From Betaproteobacteria bacterium (GTDB taxonomy: Bacteria > Pseudomonadota > Gammaproteobacteria > Burkholderiales > Burkholderiaceae): 21,134 nucleotides of DNA. Positions 8,905 through 16,290 of the stretch are shown in pieces (position 1 is the first letter of the stretch; every line of letters begins with the position of its first letter). A program made the translations under genes and the position numbers. The DNA lies in NCBI GenBank assembly GCA_009921765.1, contig RFXC01000050.1, positions 1 through 21,134 on the forward strand, read 5' to 3'. The notes beneath the pieces were generated by a model. The model saw only the letters and a program-made list of their open reading frames with translations. It ran no database searches and had not been told where the DNA came from.

Positions 8905-10440
8905 TCACATCACCGCGCCCAGCTGCCAGGGAACGAATTCATCGTTGCCAATGCCCAGCGCCTCGCTACAGCTCGGTTCGCCGCCCGCCACCTTCAGCAT
9001 CCGCTCAAAAATCTCGCGCCCTTTCTGCGCCACGCTGACCGACCCATCGATGATCGGTCCGCAGTTGATATCCATGTCCTCGCTCATACGCTCGTAGAGC
9101 GCGCTGTGGGTGGCAAGCTTGATCGACGGAGCCGGCTTGCAGCCATAAACCGAGCCGCGCCCCGTGGTGAAGCAGATCAGATTGGCCCCGCCCGCGACCT
9201 GGCCTGTGGCCGATACCGGGTCATAACCCGGGGTATCCATAAACACGAAACCGCGCGACGTGACGGGCTCGGCGTATTCAAAAACATCCATCAAATCCGT
9301 CGTGCCCGCTTTGGCCACGGCGCCCAGCGATTTCTCCAGGATCGTGGTGAGACCGCCTGCCTTGTTGCCGGGCGAGGGGTTGTTGTCCATGCTGCCGTCG
9401 TTCCTGGCGGTGTAGGCCTCCCACCACCGGATCCGGCGAATCAGCTTGTCCGCCACCTCCTGCGAGACCGCACGGCGCGTGAGCAGATGTTCGGCGCCAT
9501 AGATCTCGGGCGTTTCGGACAGGATGACCGTGCCACCATGCGCGACCAGCAAATCGCAGGCCGCGCCCAATGCCGGGTTGGCGGTGATACCGGAATACCC
9601 ATCAGAGCCGCCACACTGCAGCCCCACCGTGAGAAAGCTGGCGGGAATGGGCTCACGCCGCACCGCATTGGCGGCTGGCAGCATGGCCTTGACCGCGGCA
9701 ATGCCCGCTTCCACGGTTTTACGGGTACCGCCACTTGTCTGAATGATGAGCGGCTTCAGCTGCGCGTTCTCGCCCAGGCCCTGCGCATGAAAGAGCGCAT
9801 CCATCTGATTGGATTCACAGCCCAGTCCGATGATGACCACACCCGCGAAATTCACATGCCGGCTGTAGCCCGCGATCGTGCGGCGAAGCACATCGATGCC
9901 CGCGCCCTGCGTATCCATGCCACAGCCCGAGGCGTGAGAGATCGGGACGACACCATCCACATTCGGATACTGCGCCATGACCTCGGGGGTGAAGTGCTGG
10001 GCGACGAAACGCGACACCGAGGCCGAGCAGTTCACCGTGGCAATCACGCCAATGTAATTGCGGGTGGCCACCCGGCCGTCAGGTCGACGAATGCCTGCAA
10101 AGGTTGCGGGTTCGGCCGGTGCTGCGAACGCTCTCCGGTCGACGCCCACGTCGTACTGGCGCTCGAACATTTCAAAGCCGAGGTTGTGCACATGCACATG
10201 CTGGCCCGCGGCAATGGGCTGGGTGGCAAAGCCGATGATCTGGTTATAGCGGCGCACCGGCGCGCCTTGCGCAATGGCGCGCACCGCCACCTTGTGGCCA
10301 GCGGGAATGGCGTCGATGCAGGCGATGTTCTCATCATCAATGCGGGTGCCGGCTGCAATCGGTCGTGCAGCAATCACCACATCATCATGGGGATTCAGGC
10401 GCAGCGTGGGCTTGCGGATCAGCGTGACGGGCTGGTTCAT
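8905..10440 (-). CDS. uxaA: UxaA/GarD-family sugar-acid dehydratase (altronate/galactarate type)
   Basis: A 511-residue iron-dependent dehydratase of the altronate (UxaA) / galactarate (GarD) family, forming 2-keto-3-deoxy sugar acids in the cytoplasm. The SAF domain is at about residues 15-88 (GHKVAVRAIAQGAPVRRYNQIIG; VHVHN). The catalytic part carries NCSASVSR at 137-144, SGCGMDTQG at 171-179, GLGCESNQ at 205-212, CGGSDGYSGITANPALG at 276-292 and NPSPGNKAGG at 354-363, with conserved Cys138, 173, 208 and 276. The ILSETPEIYGAEHLL stretch is closer to UxaA, while DMDINCG recalls GarD, so substrate is unsure. GAGGTGA precedes the ATG on the minus strand. It follows the TRAP large permease by 17 bp, as last gene of the operon. 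Confidence 0.87.
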   Translation of the reverse strand: MNQPVTLIRKPTLRLNPHDDVVIAARPIAAGTRIDDENIACIDAIPAGHKVAVRAIAQGAPVRRYNQIIGFATQPIAAGQHVHVHNLGFEMFERQYDVGVDRRAFAAPAEPATFAGIRRPDGRVATRNYIGVIATVNCSASVSRFVAQHFTPEVMAQYPNVDGVVPISHASGCGMDTQGAGIDVLRRTIAGYSRHVNFAGVVIIGLGCESNQMDALFHAQGLGENAQLKPLIIQTSGGTRKTVEAGIAAVKAMLPAANAVRREPIPASFLTVGLQCGGSDGYSGITANPALGAACDLLVAHGGTVILSETPEIYGAEHLLTRRAVSQEVADKLIRRIRWWEAYTARNDGSMDNNPSPGNKAGGLTTILEKSLGAVAKAGTTDLMDVFEYAEPVTSRGFVFMDTPGYDPVSATGQVAGGANLICFTTGRGSVYGCKPAPSIKLATHSALYERMSEDMDINCGPIIDGSVSVAQKGREIFERMLKVAGGEPSCSEALGIGNDEFVPWQLGAVM

Positions 10441-10457
10441 GGAATCACCTCAAACCA

Positions 10458-11864
10458 TCAGGGATAGAGCAGACGCGGCAACCACAACACCACCTCGGGA
10501 ACGAAGGTGATGAGGATGAGCGTTGCGAACAGAGGAAGCATCCAGGGGGCGATCGCCACCACAGTGCGCTCAAACGACAGCTTCGAGACCTTGGCAAGCA
10601 CGAAGAGCACCATACCGACCGGCGGCGTGAGCAGTCCGATCATGAGGTTCAGCACCATGACCAGCCCAAAATGAATCGGGTCGATACCGAGCTTCGCGAT
10701 GATGGGCGAGAACACCGGAACCAGAATGGTGATGGCTGCAATCGTTTCCATGAAGCAGCCGACAAACAACAGGAACAGATTGGCCAGCACCAGAAACACC
10801 CAGGGCTCGCTGCTGATGGACAGCACCCACTGCGCAATCGCCTCGGTCACCTGAGTGGTGGTGAGTACCCAGGCGAAAATCGACGCCGCAGCCACAATGA
10901 ACAGTACGGTGGCGGTGGTCTCGATCGTGTCCATCGAGATCTTCACCAGCATCCGCCAGTTGAGCGTGCGGTACCACACGAAGCCCAGGAAGAGTGCCCA
11001 GGCAACCGCTGCCACGGCCGCCTCGGTCGGCGTAAACAGCCCGGATGCCATGCCGCCAATCAGGATGACCGGTGTGAGCAGCGCCATGAAGGCGCGGAAC
11101 TTCATCCAGCGGTCCACAATCAACACAGCGGCAAGCGGCAGACCGAACTTGAAAAGCCCCCCCAGTTCCTGGTTACCCCACAGACGAAAGAGCGCAACAG
11201 CAACGATCGCCACCGCAATCAGTTCGACAAACGCGCCCCCCATCCGCGGCCATGAAAACGCGATGTCGGCGCCGTAGTTACGCACCCTCGCATACCAGGC
11301 CACCATGAACATCATGAAGAGCGCCATGACGATGCCAGGCACAAAGCCCGCGGCAAAGAGCTTGCCGATCGACGCGTTCGCCTGCACGCCGTATATCACC
11401 ATGGGCAAGGAGGGTGGAATGATGGGGCCCAGGGTGGATGAGGCAGCGGTGATTCCCACCGCAAATTCCACCGGATAGCCATGATCCTTCATGGCCTTGA
11501 TCTCGATGGTGCCCAGACCGCCTGCATCGGCCACTGCGGTGCCCGACATGCCTGCAAACACCACCGAGCCCACGACATTCACATGGCCCAGCCCGCCCTT
11601 CATCCAGCCCACCAGCGCGAGCGCGAAATCGTAGATGCGGTTGGTGATACCAGCCGAATTCATGAGGTTGCCGGCAAGGATGAAGAACGGCACGGCGAGG
11701 AGCGGGAAGCTGTCCACGCCGCCCACCATGCGATGGACCACCGTGAGCGGCGGAATGGTTCCCGACAGCCAGATGTAGGCGAGCGACCCGATCGCCATGG
11801 CAATCGCGATCGGGATGCCGGTAGACATTGCCGCGAGAAACGAGCCGAAGAAGAACGCATTCAT
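10458..11864 (-). CDS. dctM: TRAP transporter large permease (DctM family)
   Basis: A 468-residue, highly hydrophobic integral inner-membrane protein, the transport subunit of a Na+-coupled TRAP system. Typical DctM signatures: PFFILAGNLMNSAGI near the N-terminus, FAGMSGTAVADAGGLG, SSTLGPIIPPSLPMVIYG, GLFTPTEAAVAA and GLLTPPVGMVLFV. Around 11-13 membrane segments are expected. The ATG overlaps the stop of the small permease gene by four bases (ATGA), implying translational coupling. The length is ~40 residues above the commonest size (~425), due to an insertion in the middle loop around residues 200-265 that itself contains hydrophobic stretches. Confidence 0.94.
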   Translation of the reverse strand: MNAFFFGSFLAAMSTGIPIAIAMAIGSLAYIWLSGTIPPLTVVHRMVGGVDSFPLLAVPFFILAGNLMNSAGITNRIYDFALALVGWMKGGLGHVNVVGSVVFAGMSGTAVADAGGLGTIEIKAMKDHGYPVEFAVGITAASSTLGPIIPPSLPMVIYGVQANASIGKLFAAGFVPGIVMALFMMFMVAWYARVRNYGADIAFSWPRMGGAFVELIAVAIVAVALFRLWGNQELGGLFKFGLPLAAVLIVDRWMKFRAFMALLTPVILIGGMASGLFTPTEAAVAAVAWALFLGFVWYRTLNWRMLVKISMDTIETTATVLFIVAAASIFAWVLTTTQVTEAIAQWVLSISSEPWVFLVLANLFLLFVGCFMETIAAITILVPVFSPIIAKLGIDPIHFGLVMVLNLMIGLLTPPVGMVLFVLAKVSKLSFERTVVAIAPWMLPLFATLILITFVPEVVLWLPRLLYP

Positions 11865-12463
11865 GTCCGCTCTCCCCGCACCGACGCCTGCGCCAGGGTA
11901 ACGGGGCCTTCATGGTCCTCACCGGGTCGCTCGAGCACGCTCCAGCCACGCCGCCAGTGCAGCACCGCCACCTGGATGGCGCGATAAGTCATGAGCACGA
12001 AACCCAGCGCTACAAAGCCGTAGACCCAGCTCATTGGCAGATCGACCACGGTCATGCCCAGGTTGTTCATGCGCGGCACCAGTTCGATTGCAAGCCAGCT
12101 TGCATAGCCAAGAAAGGCAATGCGACTGAGATCGACAAAGGTTGACAGCGCACGCCCGACGACGGCTGGAAGGTAGCGATAGATGAACTCGACATGAATG
12201 TGGCTGTTGCGGCGCACGCCCATCGATGCGCCGAGGAAGGTGACCACCACCAGGAAATACCGTGCGATCTCCTCGGTCCAGCTTGCAGAATCGTTGAGCA
12301 CGTAGCGCGTGAAGAACTGGTAGAAGACGGTGAGCGCAAGCAGCCAGAACATGACAAGCGTGAGCCAGTCTTCCCAGCGATACACCGACAGGTCGATGGG
12401 CGCATCCGTGGCATGGAAGTGCCCCGATTCGTCGAGTACAGGAGAGTCGCTGTCCGGAGTCAT
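11861..12463 (-). CDS. dctQ: TRAP transporter small permease (DctQ family)
   Basis: A 200-residue inner-membrane protein with four predicted membrane helices (about 34-53, 68-88, 106-126, 141-161), preceded by a ~30-residue acidic/His-rich cytoplasmic N-terminus. The family signature SWTEEIARY is at 61-69, followed by GVRRNSHIHVEF at 82-93. DctQ bridges or stabilises DctM. Translation is coupled to dctM by the ATGA overlap. No clear Shine-Dalgarno precedes the ATG at 12463, which sits directly downstream of a 325-bp gap after dctP. Confidence 0.92.
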   Translation of the reverse strand: MTPDSDSPVLDESGHFHATDAPIDLSVYRWEDWLTLVMFWLLALTVFYQFFTRYVLNDSASWTEEIARYFLVVVTFLGASMGVRRNSHIHVEFIYRYLPAVVGRALSTFVDLSRIAFLGYASWLAIELVPRMNNLGMTVVDLPMSWVYGFVALGFVLMTYRAIQVAVLHWRRGWSVLERPGEDHEGPVTLAQASVRGERT

Positions 12464-12609
12464 ATGGGCTTAACGGTGGGCAGGTTGAAAACGGGTCGTC
12501 TGCACAGACCGTACCGCAGGATTGATGCACGCTGCGGTGGTCGACCGGCAGCCGGGCGCGAGGGCGGGGCGAAACACCCCGGCGAGAGGCTCCTGCCAGC
12601 CGCCGAGGC

Positions 12610-12648
12610 GGGGCGCCCATCCGGGGCGCTCATCCGGGGCGCCCGCGC
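12610..12648. repeat. Three tandem 13-bp GC-rich repeats
   Basis: Consecutive units GGGGCGCCCATCC (12610-12622), GGGGCGCTCATCC (12623-12635) and GGGGCGCCCGCGC (12636-12648). GGGCGCCC in the first and third is itself palindromic, so these units can pair with each other. A second series of AGG-starting units (AGGGCCCAATTG, AGGGGCCCAATCG and decayed copies) follows immediately to about 12700. Confidence 0.75.
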
Positions 12649-12720
12649 AGGGCCCAATTGAGGGGCCCAATCGAGGAGCCCTCTCCGAGGCCAGTCGAGG
12701 GGCTCGGGATGGCGCCCGAA

Positions 12721-12743
12721 GGGGTCGCTACGCAAGCGGCCCC
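12721..12743 (-). other. Stem-loop after dctP, candidate attenuator / mRNA-stability element
   Basis: Arms at 12721-12729 and 12735-12743 pair across a 5-base loop. In the minus-strand transcript, GGGGCCGCT and AGCGACCCC pair at 8 of 9 positions, with one C-A mismatch. It lies 45 bp downstream of the dctP stop. There is no U-run, so partial rho-dependent termination or protection of a dctP-only mRNA is more likely than intrinsic termination. This is inferred from position and structure. Confidence 0.4.
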
Positions 12744-12788
12744 AGCGACGCACCCACAGGCGCGCACCCAGGTTCTGCAGCCGGGTGC

Positions 12789-13757
12789 TTACTTGATCGC
12801 CTGAATCTTGTCCCAGTCGGCCTTGCTGTAGCCCATGGACTCCATCGGCACCGCCTTCAGGACCGCCTTCTGGAAGTCGCTTCGGTCGACCTCGGTCACG
12901 GTCAGGCCTTTCTTGCGGAATTCATCCACCAGCTCGACCTCGCGCTTGAGGATTTCAGCGGTACCGCGCGCAGCAGCCTCCAGGGTGACTTCCGAGAAGA
13001 TTTTTTTCTCGTCGGCCGTAAGCTTTTTCCAGATGTGCGGGGCGACCTGTGTGGCGACCGCATCAACGATGTGACCAGTCAGGATGATGTGCTTCTGCAC
13101 CTCGTAGAATTTCTTGGCCTCGATGGTGGGCAGCGGATTTTCCTGGGCCTCGACCGTGCCGTTTTGCAGCGCGAGGTAAACCTCGGCGAAGGCGATTGGC
13201 GTGGGATTGGCGCCGCACGCGCGAGGCGTGGCCATGTAGGCCGGCACATCAGGCACACGGATCTTGAGGTTCTTCATTCCGGCGCAGTCTTTGAAGGCCC
13301 GATTCGACGAGGTGTGACGCGCGCCGTAATAGGTCATGGAGGTGATGTGTACGCCTGTCTTGGCCTCGTAGCCGTCTGCGAGCTCACGAAAGGCCGGGCT
13401 CTTGGACCACGAAACCAGGTGGTTGCCATCACGGAAAGTGAACGGGTAATAGCCCACGCCGATGCGGGGAAAGCTGCGCGCCGCAAAAGACAGGCCCGAG
13501 ATGATCATGTCGACCGTGCCAAGCTGGAGGCCCTGGTTGATATCGGTTTCCTTGCCTAGCGACGAGGCCGGAAAAACCTGAACCTCGTACTTGCCATTGG
13601 TGCGCTTCTTGATTTCCTCGCCGGCCCAGACCGACCAGCGGTGATAGGGCTCGGAGGTTTCATAGACATGCGCCCACTTGAGCTTGGTTTGCGCGCCGAC
13701 CGGCGCCACCGCCGCCAGCGCAGCCGCGGCAATCATCAATCCTGCGAGGTGTTTCAT
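12789..13757 (-). CDS. dctP: TRAP transporter periplasmic substrate-binding protein (DctP family)
   Basis: A 322-residue periplasmic binding protein. Signal peptide residues 1-22 (AVAPVGA before Gln23). Conserved DctP features: LKWAHVYETSEPYHRW at 26-41; SLGKETDINQGLQLGTVDM at 66-84; KNLKIRVPD at 162-170, whose Arg167 normally forms the salt bridge to the substrate carboxylate; and AEVYLALQNGTVEAQENP at 191-208. AGGAGA with 7-nt spacing precedes the ATG. It lies 43 bp after the idnD-like gene and upstream of dctQM. A monocarboxylate, here probably a sugar acid, is inferred from Arg167 and the neighbours. Confidence 0.94.
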   Translation of the reverse strand: MKHLAGLMIAAAALAAVAPVGAQTKLKWAHVYETSEPYHRWSVWAGEEIKKRTNGKYEVQVFPASSLGKETDINQGLQLGTVDMIISGLSFAARSFPRIGVGYYPFTFRDGNHLVSWSKSPAFRELADGYEAKTGVHITSMTYYGARHTSSNRAFKDCAGMKNLKIRVPDVPAYMATPRACGANPTPIAFAEVYLALQNGTVEAQENPLPTIEAKKFYEVQKHIILTGHIVDAVATQVAPHIWKKLTADEKKIFSEVTLEAAARGTAEILKREVELVDEFRKKGLTVTEVDRSDFQKAVLKAVPMESMGYSKADWDKIQAIK

Positions 13758-13800
13758 GTGTGTCTCCTGTTGAATAGTTTTGGATTTGCCAGCCGCCGGG

Positions 13801-14841
13801 TCAACCCGGTACCAGTTGAACCTTCATGCTGACGGTCTTGTCGCGCGCCCGCTCGATCGCCGCAGCCGCTTCGGTCAGCCGATACGATCCACTGAGTACG
13901 GGCCTCACGTCAACCCGCCGACCCGCAATCGCACTCACCGCCTGCTCGAACACGTTGCCGAACCGGAACGAGCCGCGGAGGTCGAGCTCACGCGCCATGA
14001 TCTGGTTGGCAAGCAGATGCATGCCCTCGACCGGCAGCGTACCCACCTGGACGATAACGCCACCTCGGCGCACAGTTTCCATGCAGGCGACGAGCGCGGA
14101 TGGGGCCCCCGAGACCTCGAAGGCCACATCGGGCTCGCCGCCGCAGGCATCGGCGAGCCGTGCGCCCTTGGGCAACTCGTCGATGCGAATCACCTGGTCG
14201 GCGCCCACCTGACGGGCCACCGAGAGCGGGTGGTCAACCACGTCGGTGATCGAGACATGGGCTGCGCCCGCGAGCCGCACCGCGAGCACCATCATGCAGC
14301 CGATGGTGCCCGAGCCTGTGATCAGTACCCGCCGGCCCAGCAGATTGCCCGCCCGGGTGGCCGAGTGAAGCGCCACCGCAAGGGGCTCGGACATGGCGAG
14401 CTCATCGAGCGGTACCGTGTCGGCCACCGGCACGCATTGCGACTGGGGCATGAGGAAGTATTCGCGAAACATTCCCTGCACATGGGGAAACACGCTCGCA
14501 CTCCCCAGAAACCGCATGTTTGCGCACAGGTTCTCGCGGCCCTCCCGGCAGCCCGGGCAAGCGCCACAGGGGCGCGACGGGTTGACCGCCACACGCTGCC
14601 CTGCGCGAACCCGCGTGACGCCCGCCCCCACACCGGCGACCACCGCAGAGGCCTCATGGCCAGGCGTGAGCGGCTCGCGGATCCGGAATGCGCCCACACA
14701 ACCGTGAAAGTAGTAGTGCATGTCCGAGCCGCAGATGCCTGCTGCGCCAAGGCGGAGCAGCACTTCTCCTGGACCAGGTTCGGGAACCGGTGCGGTGCCG
14801 ACGCGCAGATCGAGCGCGCCATGAACTTTGCATTCGAGCAT
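13801..14841 (-). CDS. idnD: Zinc-dependent L-idonate 5-dehydrogenase family protein
   Basis: A 346-residue medium-chain zinc dehydrogenase that oxidises the C5 hydroxyl of an L-hexonate with NAD(P). Catalytic zinc ligands Cys37, His62 and Glu63; structural zinc Cys92, Cys95, Cys98 and Cys106; Rossmann GSGTIG at 176-181. The segments AGICGSDMHYY, NPSRPCG, MRFLGSASVFPHVQG, FEVSGAPSA and LRGSFRFG closely parallel E. coli IdnD, making this group more likely than sorbitol or threonine dehydrogenase. L-galactonate or L-gulonate 5-dehydrogenase activity is an alternative, since those enzymes are close relatives. The ATG is preceded by GGAGAT. First gene of the leftward operon idnD-dctP-dctQ-dctM-uxaA. 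Confidence 0.88.
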   Translation of the reverse strand: MLECKVHGALDLRVGTAPVPEPGPGEVLLRLGAAGICGSDMHYYFHGCVGAFRIREPLTPGHEASAVVAGVGAGVTRVRAGQRVAVNPSRPCGACPGCREGRENLCANMRFLGSASVFPHVQGMFREYFLMPQSQCVPVADTVPLDELAMSEPLAVALHSATRAGNLLGRRVLITGSGTIGCMMVLAVRLAGAAHVSITDVVDHPLSVARQVGADQVIRIDELPKGARLADACGGEPDVAFEVSGAPSALVACMETVRRGGVIVQVGTLPVEGMHLLANQIMARELDLRGSFRFGNVFEQAVSAIAGRRVDVRPVLSGSYRLTEAAAAIERARDKTVSMKVQLVPG

Positions 14842-14940
14842 GGGGATCTCCGTGCGGCGCAGGGCCTATCGCACTGCGCGCAACAAACCGTTGATCGGGG
14901 CGACTCGATGGTAGCACCGGGATCCGGAGGCGCGAAGCAC

Positions 14941-14950
14941 TTGTATACTC
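14941..14950. promoter_or_regulatory. Putative GntR-type operator overlapping a leftward promoter
   Basis: TTGTATACTC contains the palindromic core GTATAC and a left half TTGTATAC, resembling the TTGTATACAA-type sites bound by FadR/UxuR-group GntR regulators of sugar-acid genes; the right half is degenerate. On the minus strand it overlaps TATACA (a -10 match), with TTGCAC at 14964-14969 at 16-bp spacing as a weak -35, facing idnD. It lies centrally in the 193-bp divergent gap. No regulator gene is present in the window. Confidence 0.35.
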
Positions 14951-15034
14951 GATAAGCGTCTCTGTGCAAGCATTTGAGACCTGAGCTGCCCACGCTCCGC
15001 GCCCGCTTTTCTTCCAACACTCCTCGATCGCCCG

Positions 15035-16282
15035 ATGAGCCGAACCCGAATCGCCTCGCTCCGCGCCACCCCAGTGACCGTGCCCCTCGAGGCGCCCCTT
15101 CGTCACAGCAACGGCGCGCACTGGGGGCGCTTTGTTCGCACCCTGGTCGAAGTCGAGACCGACGACGGTTATGTCGGCCTGGGTGAGTTCGGCGGCGGAG
15201 GCGAGGCGTCCAGCGCAGCAGTCACCGGGCTCCTTCCCTACCTGAAGGGTCACGATGTGTTCCGGCTCGAGTCCATGCGCTATGCCATCTGCAACCCCAC
15301 GGCGAGCCTTTACAACAACCGCACACAGGTTCACGCCGCGCTCGAGTTCGCCTGCCTCGACATCATCGGGCAGAAGCTGGGTATCCCGGTGTCCGAATTT
15401 CTGGGCGGGCGGGTCCGCGACCGCGTCGAATTCGCCTCCTACCTGTTTTTCCGATATGCGGATGCCAACGGCCACGGCGAGGTGCGAAGCATCGAGCAAC
15501 TAGTCGCCCACGCGAAGGCGCTCAGGGCGCGCCACGGCTTCAGGAGCCACAAGCTGAAAGGCGGTGTGTTCGCACCGCGCTACGAGCTTGATTGTTACCG
15601 CGCCCTGGCTCAGGCGTTTCCGGGCGAGAGACTGCGCCATGACCCCAACTGCGCATGGTCACTCGCCGATGCGATCGAATTCGGTCGTGCAATCGAGCCG
15701 CTCGACAACGACTATTTCGAAGATCCGGTTTTCGGCCTGCCGCAGCTCGCGCGACTGCGTGAGTTTGTCCGCATTCCCATGGCGACCAACACCGTGGTGG
15801 TCAACTTCGAGCAGCTGGCCGCAAACATAGCGCAGCGCGCGGTGGATGTCGTGCTGCTGGACACCACCTTCTGGGGCGGCATCCGGCCCTGCATCAAGGC
15901 GGCCGGGCTCTGCGACACGTTCGGGCTGGGCGTGGCCGTGCATTCCTCGGGCGAGCTTGGCGTGCAGCTCGCCACCATGCTGCATCTGGGGGCCGTCATT
16001 CCCAATCTGGGCTACAGCGCCGACGCGCATTACCACCATCTGGTCGATGATGTGATCGAAGGCGGGCCAATGCGCTACGTGGATGGCGCCATCGCCGTGC
16101 CGGACGGACCCGGGCTCGGTGTCAGGCTCGATCGCGACAAGGTCGAGCGCTATCACGAGCTGTTTCTGGAATTGGGGCCCTATCCCTACGACCGCGATCC
16201 GGGCCGACCCGGCTGGTATCCGCTCATCCCGAACTCCGATTGGGCTGACCCGGCAGATCCGGTTCGGCCGGCGTTGCGCTGA
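15035..16282 (+). CDS. Glucarate-dehydratase-like enolase-superfamily sugar-acid dehydratase
   Basis: A 415-residue mandelate-racemase/enolase-superfamily enzyme that abstracts the proton alpha to a carboxylate and eliminates water with Mg2+. N-terminal capping domain 1-~135, then the barrel. KxK motif Lys173/Lys175 in KLKGG, metal ligands Asp203 (HDPN), Glu229 (YFEDP) and Asn252 (MATN), and His303/Asp276 as the general-acid dyad. The KLKGGV, DPNxAWSL, GLGVxxDRDKV and YPLIPN pattern is that of the GlucD group. The residue two after the catalytic His is Ser305 where E. coli GudD has Asn (HSNNH), so the true substrate may differ from D-glucarate. First gene of the rightward set; the MDH-ABC frame starts 8 bp later. 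No Shine-Dalgarno is evident. Confidence 0.85.
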   Translation: MSRTRIASLRATPVTVPLEAPLRHSNGAHWGRFVRTLVEVETDDGYVGLGEFGGGGEASSAAVTGLLPYLKGHDVFRLESMRYAICNPTASLYNNRTQVHAALEFACLDIIGQKLGIPVSEFLGGRVRDRVEFASYLFFRYADANGHGEVRSIEQLVAHAKALRARHGFRSHKLKGGVFAPRYELDCYRALAQAFPGERLRHDPNCAWSLADAIEFGRAIEPLDNDYFEDPVFGLPQLARLREFVRIPMATNTVVVNFEQLAANIAQRAVDVVLLDTTFWGGIRPCIKAAGLCDTFGLGVAVHSSGELGVQLATMLHLGAVIPNLGYSADAHYHHLVDDVIEGGPMRYVDGAIAVPDGPGLGVRLDRDKVERYHELFLELGPYPYDRDPGRPGWYPLIPNSDWADPADPVRPALR

Positions 16283-16290
16283 GCCGCCGC

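Larger units (their letters stand above)
12464..12788. other. dctP-dctQ intergenic region, GC-rich with repeats and stem-loops
   Basis: 325 bases without a supported gene, unusually long within a TRAP operon. It holds a stem-loop at 12721-12743 just after dctP, tandem G-rich repeats at 12610-12700, and a minor hairpin (CGGGG at 12565-12569 with CCCCG at 12577-12581). A plus-strand open frame across it continues antisense through dctP and is not credible. Likely role: uncoupling abundant binding-protein mRNA from the membrane-subunit mRNA. Confidence 0.5.

Noticed and set aside
8731..10467. Plus-strand open frame of 578 codons
   Set aside because: Entirely antisense to the well-supported UxaA-family dehydratase; composition (His/Arg-rich) is that of a GC-rich shadow frame.
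12610..12700. CRISPR-like array
   Set aside because: Units are contiguous without spacers, GC-rich and degenerate, and no cas gene is present.
12522..13559. Plus-strand open frame of 345 codons covering the dctP-dctQ gap
   Set aside because: Most of it is antisense to dctP, and the part in the gap is repeat-derived Arg/Gly/Pro sequence without family features.
13780..14955. Plus-strand open frame of 391 codons over the idnD-like gene
   Set aside because: Antisense shadow; the minus-strand frame has all zinc ligands and the Rossmann motif.
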